This document shows, one piece after another, positions 32,100 through 41,467 of a stretch of 64,000 nucleotides of DNA; positions within the stretch are counted from its first letter, which is position 1, and each line of letters starts with the position of its first letter. A program made the translations under genes and the position numbers. The notes under the pieces are model-generated. The model worked only from the letters and a program-made list of their open reading frames with translations. It was not told where the DNA came from and ran no database searches. This DNA comes from JANNBN01 sp031385545 (GTDB lineage: Bacteria > Actinomycetota > Acidimicrobiia > Acidimicrobiales > JANYDT01): assembly GCA_031385545.1 (NCBI GenBank), contig JANNBN010000059.1, forward strand, positions 1 through 64,000, given 5' to 3'.

Positions 32100-33620
32100 T
32101 CATCCCTTTCGTCCGAACGAGGAGAGGTCGACAGCGCCGAACATGCCAGACGGCAGCGAGATGCCGTGGTCGAGCAATTTCTCGGAGAACTTCGGCCGGA
32201 TGCCGGTCGGCTTGATGATGCCCTGATGGCGGCCGTTGGCATCGACACCTGCGCCGTAGTCGAACGCGAAGATGTCCGACAGGGTGATGGTGTTGCCTTC
32301 CATGCCTTCGACCTCGGTGATTGCAACCACACGGCGTGAACCGTCGCGGAAGCGGGCGATCTGCACGATCAGGTCGACGGCGCTGGCGATCTGTTGGCGA
32401 ATGGCGAGGGTCGGCAGTTCGTAACCGGCCATCAGCACCAGCGTCTCCAGACGGGACAGGGCGTCTCGTGGGGTATTCGCGTGCAAGGTGGTCAGGGAGC
32501 CGTCGTGGCCGGTGTTCATTGCCTGGAGCATGTCAAGCGCTTCGCCACCACGACACTCGCCGATGACCACACGATCTGGACGCATACGAAGTGAGTTCTT
32601 CACCAGGTCACGGATGGTGACGGCGCCCTTGCCTTCGATGTTCGGTGGTCGGGTCTCCAGACGCACGATGTGGGGCTGGCGCAGCTGCAGTTCGACTGCG
32701 TCTTCGATGGTGACGATGCGCTCATCGGGCGGGATGAACGACGACAAGATGTTGAGCATCGTCGTCTTTCCGGTACCGGTACCACCGGACACGATGATGT
32801 TCAGCGCACCGGCAACACATGCCGCAAGGAGCTGCGCACCTTCAGGGGTCAGCGAACCCTTCTCGATCAGATGGTGCACCTGCAGCGGGTCACGGCTGAA
32901 CTTACGAATGGTGAGCGACGGCCCGTCCACCGCAAGCGGCGGAATCACCGCGTTGACACGTGAGCCGTCTGCAAGACGTGCGTCGACCATCGGCGATGAC
33001 TCGTCGATTCGGCGGCCAACGTTCGACACGATGCGCTCGATCACTCGGCGCAACTGATCGTTGGAATAGAAGCGGTCCTTGGTGCGGATGATCTTGCCGC
33101 TGCGTTCCACGAAGATCGGCGTGGTGCCCTGCACCATGATCTCCGAAACGGCAGGGTCTTTCAGGAACCGGTCGATGGGACCGTGTCCCAGCACGTTGTC
33201 GGACAGGTCGCTGACCAGCTGGTGCTTCTCGTCACCGTTGAGCGGAATGCCTTCCGCCTGGATGAGCTGCGTGATGAGCTCCACAACGGTGGCGCGCAGC
33301 TGTGCGTCGCTCTGGTTCTGATCGAACAGTTTCACACCCAGGCGGGCAATGAGCTGTTCGTGGATGCGTTCTTTGACCTGCAGCAGCGGATCGAAGCTTG
33401 GCTCGTCCTTCGGCGGAGGAGCGCTGTGGGTGAACGTGGGAGGCGCGGCATGGCTCTGTGCCACCGGGGTAGGAGCAGGCGTCACGGGTACTGGAGCAGA
33501 CGGCCCGGGCATGGGGGCATGCGCAGGTGCTGGTGGAGCAACCGCAGCAGGCGCGGGTGCCGGTGCAGTTCCATCGGTCTCGGGCTCGTTTGCGGCGCGA
33601 AGGCGTTGACCGAGCTTCAC
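32100..33620 (-). CDS. tadA: Tad pilus assembly ATPase TadA/CpaF
   Basis: 506 aa. An Ala/Pro-rich N-terminal tail of about 60 residues precedes the secretion ATPase. Family motifs are Walker A GGTGTGKTTMLN (about residue 278), FIPPDERIVTIEDAVELQL (Asp box), GECRGGEALDMLQAMNTGHD (Walker B) and SLTTLHANTPRDAL (His box). It powers pilus extension. The start overlaps the end of tadZ by ATGA. Confidence 0.93.
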   Translation of the reverse strand: MKLGQRLRAANEPETDGTAPAPAPAAVAPPAPAHAPMPGPSAPVPVTPAPTPVAQSHAAPPTFTHSAPPPKDEPSFDPLLQVKERIHEQLIARLGVKLFDQNQSDAQLRATVVELITQLIQAEGIPLNGDEKHQLVSDLSDNVLGHGPIDRFLKDPAVSEIMVQGTTPIFVERSGKIIRTKDRFYSNDQLRRVIERIVSNVGRRIDESSPMVDARLADGSRVNAVIPPLAVDGPSLTIRKFSRDPLQVHHLIEKGSLTPEGAQLLAACVAGALNIIVSGGTGTGKTTMLNILSSFIPPDERIVTIEDAVELQLRQPHIVRLETRPPNIEGKGAVTIRDLVKNSLRMRPDRVVIGECRGGEALDMLQAMNTGHDGSLTTLHANTPRDALSRLETLVLMAGYELPTLAIRQQIASAVDLIVQIARFRDGSRRVVAITEVEGMEGNTITLSDIFAFDYGAGVDANGRHQGIIKPTGIRPKFSEKLLDHGISLPSGMFGAVDLSSFGRKG

Positions 33621-34879
33621 TTGGACCTCTTCCAGGGGAGTGCGATAGCGGGTTTGGGGGATGCTGCGACGGGGGCGACTGCGTCGCTGAACGCTTCGGC
33701 CACCTGCATGAATTTTCGGCTCATCGGCGACTTGGGATCGGAGTAAACGATCGGGCTGCCTTGGTTGACCTGGGTGAGGATCGTCGTGTTGACGGGGATC
33801 GATGTGATGGCGTGCAGTCCGAGTGCCGTCTCGACGTCTTCGACGCGAGCGCCTCCGGTCGTATCGGCCCGGTTGATCACCAGATGGCGTCGCTGCGACC
33901 GCATGCCCAGCTTGTCGAGCGCGTCCAGGGTACGGCGGAGGCTGCGCACGCTGGCCACGTCGACGGAGGCGATGAACACGAGGTCCGTCGAGATCTCTGC
34001 GACCGACAATGCGTGTGCGTCGAGGCCGGCTGCGGTATCGATCACGACGAACGGGAAGGCCATCGACAATTGCTTCACGATCGCAACGGATGCGTCGTAG
34101 CTGATGTCTTCTGCAGCGGCTGGGTCATCAGGTGCGGCAAGGACGAAGACACCGGAGTCGTGATTCGTAAGGAACACCTTGATGAGCCCGCTCTCGCCGC
34201 GGCTGATTCCTCGTGCTGCATCGACAGCTGAGTGCTCGGCAGCGATGTGCATGGACGAGGCGACGTCACCGAACTGCAGGTCCATGTCGACCAGCGCAAC
34301 TTCGTTTCGGTGCACGCTGGCAAGCGCGCATGCAAGGTTGACAGACATGAGCGTCTTACCCACGCCGCCCTTCGGCGCCATCACGGTGATGATCCGCCGG
34401 TCGGTCGGGGCCTCTTGCACCGGAGCAGGGCTGGACGGGATGTCCATCACCGGTGCAGCGAGGCGGCGTGCCTGTGCGCTTTCCAGGCCGCGAGAGAGCA
34501 GTTCGTAGATGACGCTGATCTCGGCGCTCGGCGCAACCACGTCACGCACGCCGGCACGGAGCGCCTTTTCGAGGAGTCCCGGAACGGACTCGGCCACGAG
34601 AGCGACGTAGGTCCCTGGGTGTGCCTGGTCGACCTCTTTGGCGGTCGCGACCATGGCGTCTGCAGTCAGCTCAGGGCCGATCAGCACGACCGCAACGTTG
34701 TGCGCGTCCGGCCGGGCCCCGGTCAACGGCCACCGCACCATGCGAGGACCCTGGCCGCCGGACAGCGCCCGACGAACCCGCATCTCGAAGTCCGGTGTAC
34801 CGGCGATGACGGCCACGTCTCCGACCCCACGAAGGAGTGTCGTCGGCCGGGTTGCTTGGTCGAGTTGGATGTCGGTCAC
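33617..34879 (-). CDS. tadZ: Tad pilus localisation ATPase TadZ/CpaE
   Basis: 420 aa, GTG start at 34879. The N-terminal third is a receiver-like domain (VAVVLIGPELTADAM) lacking clear phosphorylation residues. The rest is a MinD/ParA-type ATPase with the deviant Walker A APKGGVGKTLMSVNLACAL and Walker A' VALVDMDLQFGDV. CpaE proteins position the Tad machine at the cell pole. It is coupled to tadA. Confidence 0.92.
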   Translation of the reverse strand: MTDIQLDQATRPTTLLRGVGDVAVIAGTPDFEMRVRRALSGGQGPRMVRWPLTGARPDAHNVAVVLIGPELTADAMVATAKEVDQAHPGTYVALVAESVPGLLEKALRAGVRDVVAPSAEISVIYELLSRGLESAQARRLAAPVMDIPSSPAPVQEAPTDRRIITVMAPKGGVGKTLMSVNLACALASVHRNEVALVDMDLQFGDVASSMHIAAEHSAVDAARGISRGESGLIKVFLTNHDSGVFVLAAPDDPAAAEDISYDASVAIVKQLSMAFPFVVIDTAAGLDAHALSVAEISTDLVFIASVDVASVRSLRRTLDALDKLGMRSQRRHLVINRADTTGGARVEDVETALGLHAITSIPVNTTILTQVNQGSPIVYSDPKSPMSRKFMQVAEAFSDAVAPVAASPKPAIALPWKRSK

Positions 34880-34912
34880 GGGTGCCTCGGGGTGGCTGGT
34901 CGTCTGCGGGCG

Positions 34913-34942
34913 GTGCGGGTCAGGCTTGTGCGGGTCAGGCTT
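34913..34942. repeat. Direct 15-bp duplication between cpaB and tadZ
   Basis: GTGCGGGTCAGGCTT occurs twice in a row in the 126-bp spacer. No gene or clear promoter is visible there. Confidence 0.6.
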
Positions 34943-35005
34943 GGTTGGATGCAGACCGTGAGAAGAAGGGTCTGGATCAGGGCGGCGGGACAGCCCACGA
35001 CGGGA

Positions 35006-35941
35006 CTACTTCTTGACCGTCGTCGGGGCTGTCGGGATGCCAGCGGCAGTCGTCGGAGCTGCTGCGCCGGCAACGGAGGCAGGAGCTGCAGCAGGGGCCG
35101 GCTTCGTGGTGGGTTCAGCGTTCGGAACCGTGGTGGTTGCCTTCACTTCGGCTGCCGAGGAGCTTCCAGCTGGCTGGTAGATGTTCTCCTGGTTCACGAT
35201 CTTCTCGTTGCCTTCTTTGGCGGTCAACGGCTCGCTCACGAAGTGGATGGTTCCGAACTGGTTCATGAAGATCAGTCGCTCGGCGTCGGGGGAATTGACG
35301 GCCAAGGTGACCTGCACCTGACCGATGTAGGAGGTGGCTCCAACATCTGGCTGTCCAGCGACGGTGGTCGGTGCCGGGGCGCCGCCGTATGGCATTGGAC
35401 GGCCGACGATCTGCACCTTGTGCAATGCGAAGTGCGTGACCGAACCACCTTCTGCTCCGGCGAACGACGCAACCACGCCGACGGTCTCGTTGTTCAACCG
35501 GCCGATGCCGGCAACCCGCTCGCCGGGAACGATCAACGTCACGGCGACCTTGCCGGGCGGCAGTGCTGCAGAGGCTGCGGTCTCGGTCGACTCGAACATC
35601 ACGTTGGTGATCTGCTCGTTCGCGCTGATCGGTTCCGCTGTCAGCTTGCCGCGGATCGTCTCGACCTTGAAGTCCAGGTCTGCGTTGGCTCCGACGACCA
35701 GCTGCGACTGAGGCACCTGGATCTTCTTGAGCTGCGTCTCCACGGTCTCGCCGGGCACACCCTTGGGAATGTCCACGGAGGCGACGAACACATTGATCAG
35801 CGGTTCCGAGGGAGCGGCCGCTGCTTGTGCAGCCTGTTCGGCGTTGTCGCCGCGGCCTTTCGCGAACATGAAGAGCAGGAGCATGCCGAAGACGGCGAGG
35901 GCGGCTGAGGCAATGATGCCGGTGGACTTCTTGCGGTTCAC
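35006..35941 (-). CDS. cpaB: Flp pilus assembly protein CpaB/RcpC
   Basis: 311 aa. One N-terminal helix (GIIASAALAVFGMLLLFMFA), then an SAF domain (VFVASVDIPKGVPGETVE) and the RcpC/CpaB region (LPPGKVAVTLIVPGERVAGI, VQVTLAVNSPDAERLIF). The last 60 residues are a Thr/Ala/Pro-rich tail. CpaB acts in the envelope, probably at the peptidoglycan, since there is no outer-membrane secretin here. Confidence 0.88.
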   Translation of the reverse strand: MNRKKSTGIIASAALAVFGMLLLFMFAKGRGDNAEQAAQAAAAPSEPLINVFVASVDIPKGVPGETVETQLKKIQVPQSQLVVGANADLDFKVETIRGKLTAEPISANEQITNVMFESTETAASAALPPGKVAVTLIVPGERVAGIGRLNNETVGVVASFAGAEGGSVTHFALHKVQIVGRPMPYGGAPAPTTVAGQPDVGATSYIGQVQVTLAVNSPDAERLIFMNQFGTIHFVSEPLTAKEGNEKIVNQENIYQPAGSSSAAEVKATTTVPNAEPTTKPAPAAAPASVAGAAAPTTAAGIPTAPTTVKK

Positions 35942-36098
35942 GGGTGCTCCTTGAGGAGATCGCGGCCCGGCTCTGGGGTTGGGCAGAGGGTTTGGGCCGA
36001 AAGCTTGTTGGTGTCTCTTCGACCGCCGCGTGCCAGCGCTTGAGTGGCAAGGTCAACTTCCGGAACCATTTCTTGACCAGATCGTGAGCATGAACGCG

Positions 36099-36122
36099 AA
36101 AAGGACCGCCGGAGCGGTCCTT
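36099..36122 (-). terminator. Intrinsic terminator after the Flp pilin gene
   Basis: Minus-strand reading: GGACCGC-tccg-GCGGTCC followed by TTTT. It lies 44 bp after the pilin stop, so most pilin transcripts should end here and downstream cpaB needs its own promoter or read-through. Confidence 0.8.
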
Positions 36123-36165
36123 GCTTTGTTCGTATGGCTGACAGCGTCCGGATTTGACGGAAGGG

Positions 36166-36408
36166 CTACGGAATGGTGTTGCTGTAGATGTTGAACGACG
36201 TCGACAGCTTGGTCCGGAACACCGACACGCCGCCGATGATGGCGATGGTCATCAGGCCGAGGAGGAGGGCGTATTCAACGGCGGTCGCGCCACGCTCGCG
36301 ACGATCGCACAACGCAACCTGAACAGATGCGGCAATGGTAAGAGCGGCGTCCTCGGCGGACGCTGCGATGCGACTGAGTCGGCCTGGTCGGTCGGATTTT
36401 GTCTGCAT
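36166..36408 (-). CDS. flp: Flp-type pilin
   Basis: 80 aa. The pilin signature RGATAVEYALLLGLMTIAII occupies residues 39-58. Cleavage is expected after Gly40 (RERG|ATAVE), which leaves the conserved Glu at mature position 5. The leader of 40 residues is long for this family, where about 10-20 is usual, and contains its own hydrophobic stretch (DAALTIAASVQVALC). The mature pilin is only 40 residues and ends FNIYSNTIP. It is the first structural gene of the Tad run and has its own terminator. Confidence 0.9.
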   Translation of the reverse strand: MQTKSDRPGRLSRIAASAEDAALTIAASVQVALCDRRERGATAVEYALLLGLMTIAIIGGVSVFRTKLSTSFNIYSNTIP

Positions 36409-36635
36409 GGTCGGGGGTCCTCGGTCCGGGATGGTGTCCAGCGTTGTGGGGGAAGTGTGGAGAAGGAAGGCTTTTGTTTTCTGAGACCACTCTCTTCACT
36501 GAGCGTGGGAGATGGTTCGTCAGATCTGATGGAAACGCACGGACCCGCCGGAGGAATGATCCGACCGGACCACTCGGCGAAAGCCTGGTGGGGCGATCGA
36601 CCTAGCCGGTCAGATGTTCGATTCGGCGAAGCGTG

Positions 36636-37409
36636 TCAGCGGCCGTTGCGACCGGGGTCGGTGTCAAGCCAGCCCGAGCGGTACGCCAATGCGACAGCGG
36701 CCACGACCGAGTTCACTCCCAGCTTTGCCAGCACCGAGCGGATCTGGCTGCGGACGGTGTTGAGCGACACGAAACTGATGCGTGCGACCTCTTCGGGATT
36801 GGCACCGGTGGCCAGCTCGCGCAGGACCTGGGCCTCGCGGCGGGTGAGCTGCATGAATGCCGCCTGACGCTCCGAGGTGGCTTGGCGATGCGCGCGCAGC
36901 TTGGACAGGATGCCTTCACGCACGGCGACGCCGAGCACAATCTCATGGCGCGACAGTCGCAGCACCGTTTCGTGCAGGTCGTGCATCGAAGCAGTGTTCA
37001 GCAGCACGCCGCTGGCACCGGCTTCGACCCACTCGCCGGCTGAGACGCTGTTGTCCTCCACCATGACGACCAACACCTCGCCACCCAGCTCACGACAACG
37101 TGACACGAGGTTGAGGCGGTCGTGGAGGTCAGGGTTCGAAGCACCGTCGAGAATGATGACGCCGCCGTTCGCAGCGGTGCGCAGAGCAAGTGCCAGCTCC
37201 TCGTTGCGGCCGCAGCGATTGACCCGTACCCCTTGGGCGTTGAGACCCTCGAAGATCAGTTCGACAATCAGCGGACGACCCGTGAGCACTGCGACGTTGA
37301 GCGGCGCAGCAATCTCGGGAGCCGCAGCGCGGAAGGCGTTCTGGGTTCCGGAAACCGGCTTGTCCAGGGTGGATGTCTGTCGATCGTTGAGCGTGTATTC
37401 AGCCGCCAT
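36636..37409 (-). CDS. LuxR/NarL-type response regulator
   Basis: 257 aa from the ATG at 37409, which has AAAGGA 8 nt upstream. A receiver-like domain (NVAVLTGRPLIVELIFEGL, GGVIILDGASNP with the candidate phospho-Asp, VLVVMVEDN) is followed by a LuxR HTH: LTRREAQVLRELATGANPEE, then ISFVSLNTVRSQIRSVLAKL. It is directly upstream of the Flp pilin gene on the same strand, with a 227-bp gap, so it may control pilus expression. No histidine kinase is adjacent. Confidence 0.85.
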   Translation of the reverse strand: MAAEYTLNDRQTSTLDKPVSGTQNAFRAAAPEIAAPLNVAVLTGRPLIVELIFEGLNAQGVRVNRCGRNEELALALRTAANGGVIILDGASNPDLHDRLNLVSRCRELGGEVLVVMVEDNSVSAGEWVEAGASGVLLNTASMHDLHETVLRLSRHEIVLGVAVREGILSKLRAHRQATSERQAAFMQLTRREAQVLRELATGANPEEVARISFVSLNTVRSQIRSVLAKLGVNSVVAAVALAYRSGWLDTDPGRNGR

Positions 37410-37547
37410 GACGGGGTCCTTTGTGCGGTTGGAGCGGTCGTGCTCCGAAGTCACACACGTCATCGTCATTGCTGATGAACCGCTTGAGCGATTTGTCGGC
37501 GGAAAGCAGCAACATGCCTCGGAACGGCGCGAAACAGGTCGAAAGGC

Positions 37548-38006
37548 CTACTCTGCGGTGATCGCTTTCAACTCCGCAGCAACGTCGTATGCACGGGTTT
37601 TCGCACCGTCAGGAAGCTGCTCAGGGGCGAACGACTGGAGGGCAAGCAGCTTGGTGAGGTCGCCGTCGACGCGGATGCGACCTGTCATGAACGCCTGCAT
37701 CGCAAGGGCCATGTCCTGGTCGACGAATATTGCCTTGGCCGTCGGGTAGTCCACCGTGATGGTGACGTCCGGTGAGTCGATATGACCAAGGTCGAGGCTC
37801 AGGCTGCCGGAAGACGAATCGATGTGAGCATCGATGACCCCGTCGCCGAACGGGACGTCGGTGATGATCTGATTCATTCGCACCGACGTTCCACCGGGCA
37901 GCACCGATGATGCAATCGATTCGGCCTCGCCGAGGTGGGTGTCGCGGATGCGTCGTGCAGCGGCGATCCACTGGTCGGAGAGAAATGGGTATTGCTTGGC
38001 AGCCAC
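37548..38006 (-). CDS. SCP2 sterol-carrier domain protein
   Basis: 152 aa from a GTG at 38006; the frame extends further but without similarity. After a short helical start (YPFLSDQWIAAARRIRDTHL) the SCP2 pattern appears: VTITVDYPTAKAIFVDQDMA, then LAMQAFMTGRIRVDGDLTKL. The 'F..GRI...GD..KL' motif is typical. It probably binds a lipid or an acyl-CoA. It is divergent from gatC, whose start is 95 bp away. Confidence 0.85.
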   Translation of the reverse strand: MAAKQYPFLSDQWIAAARRIRDTHLGEAESIASSVLPGGTSVRMNQIITDVPFGDGVIDAHIDSSSGSLSLDLGHIDSPDVTITVDYPTAKAIFVDQDMALAMQAFMTGRIRVDGDLTKLLALQSFAPEQLPDGAKTRAYDVAAELKAITAE

Positions 38007-38086
38007 GGCGCAGAGCGTAGCGACGGTTTGGCGCAAAGTGGTGTCGACGAGCTTCAGGGCGGTTACGGGGGCGAGCCCGGTACCCG

Positions 38087-38092
38087 TAGCAT
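38087..38092 (+). promoter_or_regulatory. Candidate -10 box of gatC
   Basis: TAGCAT ends 8 nt before the gatC ATG; no ribosome-binding site is seen, so a leaderless mRNA is likely. Confidence 0.4.
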
Positions 38093-38100
38093 CTACCCCT

Positions 38101-38400
38101 ATGTCTGACAGCCTCACCCGGGCCCAGGTCGTGCATGTGGCCAAGTTGGCCCGCCTTGCGCTGACCGAAGCCGAGCTCGACACCATGACCACCGAGCTGC
38201 GGGCCATCATTGGCACCTTCGACGCCATTGCGGCGCTCGACATGGCCGGGGTGCAGCCGACTGCGCACCCTCTGGCCTTGGTCAACGTGCTGCGAGACGA
38301 CGTGGTGCGGCCTGGTGTCGACCGTGCCGAGGTCTTGGCCTGTGCTCCGTCTGCGCAGGACAATCGCTTTCGTGTTCCGAAGATCTTGGGCGAGGAATAG
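38101..38400 (+). CDS. gatC: Asp/Glu-tRNA amidotransferase subunit GatC
   Basis: 99 aa. LTRAQVVHVAKLARLALTEA and the closing DNRFRVPKILGEE are the conserved ends of GatC. It tethers GatA to GatB in the complex that converts Glu-tRNA(Gln) and Asp-tRNA(Asn) to the amidated forms. First gene of gatCAB, with 5 bp to gatA. Confidence 0.93.
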   Translation: MSDSLTRAQVVHVAKLARLALTEAELDTMTTELRAIIGTFDAIAALDMAGVQPTAHPLALVNVLRDDVVRPGVDRAEVLACAPSAQDNRFRVPKILGEE

Positions 38401-38405
38401 TCCAC

Positions 38406-39881
38406 ATGTCTCCTCATGCACGCCCGTTGCCGCACGGGCACCAAGACACCGCGTCGGCCATCTCCGCAGACGTGCGTTCCGGACGCCGCAGTGCCCGCCA
38501 GGTCCTCGACGAGCACCTCGCCCGCATCGACTCGTCAGAGGCAGCGGTTCATGCGTTCAACATCGTCACCCGTCAGCAGGCCATCGCCGCTGCTGCCGCT
38601 GTCGATGCGCTGGTGGCTGCAGGCCATGATCCAGGCCCGCTGGCCGGTGTGCCGCTCGCGCTGAAAGACAATATGTGTACACAGGGTGTGCCAACTACCT
38701 GTTCGTCACGCATTCTCGAAGGCTGGAAGCCGCCCTATACCGCCACGGTGGTCTCACGTCTCGCTTCCGCCGGAGCGGTCATTGTCGGCAAGACCAACCT
38801 CGACGAGTTCGCCATGGGTTCCTCCACCGAGAACTCGGCGTTCGGGCCGACCCGCAACCCACACGACCTTGAACGCGTCCCCGGTGGTTCTTCCGGTGGT
38901 TCCGCGGCGTCGGTCGCTGCAGGGTTCGCAGCCGTGGCGCTGGGATCCGACACAGGTGGCTCCATCCGCCAGCCTGCCTCGCTGTGTGGGTTGGTCGGGC
39001 TGAAACCGACGTACGGGGCCGTGTCCCGGTACGGGCTTATTGCCTTCGCGTCGTCGCTCGATCAGATCGGGCCGTTCTCGCACACGGTGGAAGATGCAGC
39101 GCTGCTCACCGAGGTCATCGCCGGGCACGACCCGCTGGACTCCACCTCGCTGATCAACGGCCTGAGCCTTGGCCTGCTCGACGCCGCTCGTGCCGGGCGC
39201 GCCGACGGTGTCGCCGGGCTGCGGGTGGGAATCGTCTCGGAACTGCTCGGCGAGGGCATCGCCGACGACGTGAAACAGCGTGTCGAAGAAGCGGCTCGCC
39301 GCCTTGAGGCCGCCGGAGCCACGGTGGGAACTGCTTCCGTACCGGCTGCTCAATACGGTCTGTCCGCTTACTACCTCATCGCACCGGCCGAAGCTTCTTC
39401 GAACTTGGCCCGCTACGACGGCATCCGTTATGGGTTGCGCGTTACCGAGGGCACTGCCAACGTGGCCGAGATGATGGCGGCCACGCGTGCCGCCGGGTTC
39501 GGGCCTGAGGTGAAGCGGCGCATCATGCTGGGCACGTATGCGCTTTCTGCCGGGTATTACGACGCTTACTACGGCCAGGCCCAGAAGCTCCGTACACTGA
39601 CCATCCGCGATTTCGCTGCGGCCTATCAGCAGTTCGACGTGCTGCTCAGCCCTACCTCGCCGACCACGGCGTTCCGCTTCGGTGACAAGACGGCCGACCC
39701 GATGACCATGTACTACAACGACGTGTGCACCATCCCGTCGAACCTGTCGGGTGAACCCGCTATCAGCGTGCCGTGCGGTTCCGGCATCGACGGCATGCCG
39801 ATCGGCGTGCAGCTGCTCGGCCCGGTTCTCTCCGAGGCGACACTGTTCAGGGCCGCGGCCGTTATCGAGAAGGGCAACTGA
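38406..39881 (+). CDS. gatA: Asp/Glu-tRNA amidotransferase subunit GatA
   Basis: 491 aa amidase. The amidase signature is intact: LAGVPLALKDNM (catalytic Lys), VPGGSSGGSAASVAAGF (cis-Ser) and GSDTGGSIRQPASLCGLVGL (nucleophilic Ser). It releases ammonia from glutamine, which is passed to GatB. Normal length. Confidence 0.95.
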   Translation: MSPHARPLPHGHQDTASAISADVRSGRRSARQVLDEHLARIDSSEAAVHAFNIVTRQQAIAAAAAVDALVAAGHDPGPLAGVPLALKDNMCTQGVPTTCSSRILEGWKPPYTATVVSRLASAGAVIVGKTNLDEFAMGSSTENSAFGPTRNPHDLERVPGGSSGGSAASVAAGFAAVALGSDTGGSIRQPASLCGLVGLKPTYGAVSRYGLIAFASSLDQIGPFSHTVEDAALLTEVIAGHDPLDSTSLINGLSLGLLDAARAGRADGVAGLRVGIVSELLGEGIADDVKQRVEEAARRLEAAGATVGTASVPAAQYGLSAYYLIAPAEASSNLARYDGIRYGLRVTEGTANVAEMMAATRAAGFGPEVKRRIMLGTYALSAGYYDAYYGQAQKLRTLTIRDFAAAYQQFDVLLSPTSPTTAFRFGDKTADPMTMYYNDVCTIPSNLSGEPAISVPCGSGIDGMPIGVQLLGPVLSEATLFRAAAVIEKGN

Positions 39882-39882
39882 G

Positions 39883-41313
39883 ATGGCAATCCCCGAGGGT
39901 TGGGAGCTGGTGGTGGGCCTCGAGGTTCACTGCGAACTGGCGACGGCGACCAAGATCTTCTGCAGCTGTGCCAACTCCTTCGGCGACGAACCGAACACCA
40001 ACGTGTGCCCGGTTTGCCTTGGCCTGCCCGGCAGCCTGCCTGTGCTCAACCGCCAAGCCGTCGAGTACGCCATGCGTATCGGCCAGGCGTTGCACTGCAC
40101 CGTGCAACCGTCGATCTTCCACCGGAAGAACTACTTCTACCCCGACATGCCGAAGGACTATCAGGTCAGCCAGTACGACCTGCCCATCAATACCGACGGC
40201 TTCCTGGACCTGCCCGACGGCACCCGCATCGGCATCGAGCGCGCGCATCTCGAAGAAGACACCGGCAAGACGCAGCACATGGGCACCAGCGGCCGCATCC
40301 ACGGTGCCGACTATTCGCTGGTCGACTACAACCGTGCCGGCGTGCCGTTGCTGGAGATCGTCAGCCGGCCCGACATCCGCTCGGCCGAACATGCCAAGGC
40401 GTATGTGTCTGAGATGCGGGCCATCGTGGTGGCAACCGGTGGTGCCGATGGCAAGCTGGAAGAAGGGTCCATGCGGGTCGATGCCAACGTGAGCGTGCGC
40501 CGGCCCGGCGACGCGCTCGGCACCCGCTGTGAGATCAAGAACGTCAACTCGCTGCGCTCGCTGGTTCGTGCCATCGAGTACGAAGCCGACCGGCAGGTCG
40601 ATGCCATCGGCAACGGCGAGCGCATCGTGCAGGAGACCCGCCACTGGAACGAGGCCGATGGCCGCACGTCGTCGATGCGTTCCAAGGAGGAGGCGATGGA
40701 CTATCGCTACTTCCCGGAGCCCGATCTTGTGCCCTTGGAACCATCGGCCGAATGGGTGCAGTCGGTACACGACGCGCTGCCACCCATGCCGGCTGATCGT
40801 CGTGCTGCGCTGTCAGCGGCGACCGGCGGGGAGTTGACCCCCGGGGCAGACCCGATCATCACCATCGTCGACCAGGGCCTCGATGCGTTCGTGCTGGCGA
40901 CCATTGCCGCCGGAGGAGACGCCCGCAAGGCGATCAACCGCACCGCCAACGAAATCGCCACTCCCGAGAACGCTGCGAAGCTGACGGACCAATCGTTCGC
41001 TGCGCTGCTAAGCATGGAATCGAGTGGTGCCCTCACGGGCACGCAGGCCAAGCAGGTGCTGGCCGAGATGATGGACACCGGAGGCGACCCCGCAACCATC
41101 GCCGCCGCCCGGGGTTTCGAGGCGGTCGATGCCGATGTCATCGAGGGGCTGGTCGATCAGCTCATCGCAGCCCACCCGGCCGAGTTCGAGCGGATGCGCA
41201 GCGGCGATGCCAAGGTGGCAGGGTTCTTCGTCGGCGCTGCCATGAAGGCAAGTGGTGGTAAAGCCGACGGCAAAGCAGTCACAGCACTGTTGCGCTCCCG
41301 CGCTGGCCTGTAG
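39883..41313 (+). CDS. gatB: Asp/Glu-tRNA amidotransferase subunit GatB
   Basis: 476 aa from ATG 39883, one base after the gatA stop. GLEVHCELATATKIFCSCAN with the zinc-site cysteines (the second pair in NVCPVCLGLPG), FYPDMPKDYQVSQYDLP, and RPDIRSAEHAKAYV mark the kinase core. A helical middle and the C-terminal YqeY-like tail domain follow. It phosphorylates the acid side chain on the tRNA and transfers ammonia. Confidence 0.95.
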   Translation: MAIPEGWELVVGLEVHCELATATKIFCSCANSFGDEPNTNVCPVCLGLPGSLPVLNRQAVEYAMRIGQALHCTVQPSIFHRKNYFYPDMPKDYQVSQYDLPINTDGFLDLPDGTRIGIERAHLEEDTGKTQHMGTSGRIHGADYSLVDYNRAGVPLLEIVSRPDIRSAEHAKAYVSEMRAIVVATGGADGKLEEGSMRVDANVSVRRPGDALGTRCEIKNVNSLRSLVRAIEYEADRQVDAIGNGERIVQETRHWNEADGRTSSMRSKEEAMDYRYFPEPDLVPLEPSAEWVQSVHDALPPMPADRRAALSAATGGELTPGADPIITIVDQGLDAFVLATIAAGGDARKAINRTANEIATPENAAKLTDQSFAALLSMESSGALTGTQAKQVLAEMMDTGGDPATIAAARGFEAVDADVIEGLVDQLIAAHPAEFERMRSGDAKVAGFFVGAAMKASGGKADGKAVTALLRSRAGL

Positions 41314-41365
41314 GCACCAAGTTGTGTCAGCGGAAAGCTCGGACGGTCGCCTCCCCGGTGGTCCA

Positions 41366-41439
41366 TCGCGTCCTGGGTGAGCCCTCGCGTCCCGGAAGGG
41401 TCGACACTGAGGGGACGCGAAGGCTCGTGGGGGACGCGA
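41366..41439. repeat. Four-box GCGTCC/GGACGC repeat (family B), copy 2
   Basis: TCGCGTCC (41366), TCGCGTCCC (41385), then TCGACACTGA and two GGGGACGCGA boxes (41411 and 41430). A weaker fifth box, GTCGCCTCCCC, lies just upstream. It fills most of the space between gatB and the nucleoside phosphorylase gene and ends 28 bp before the latter. Confidence 0.85.
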
Positions 41440-41467
41440 TGGTGGTGTGGTCTGAGATGATCGAGCG

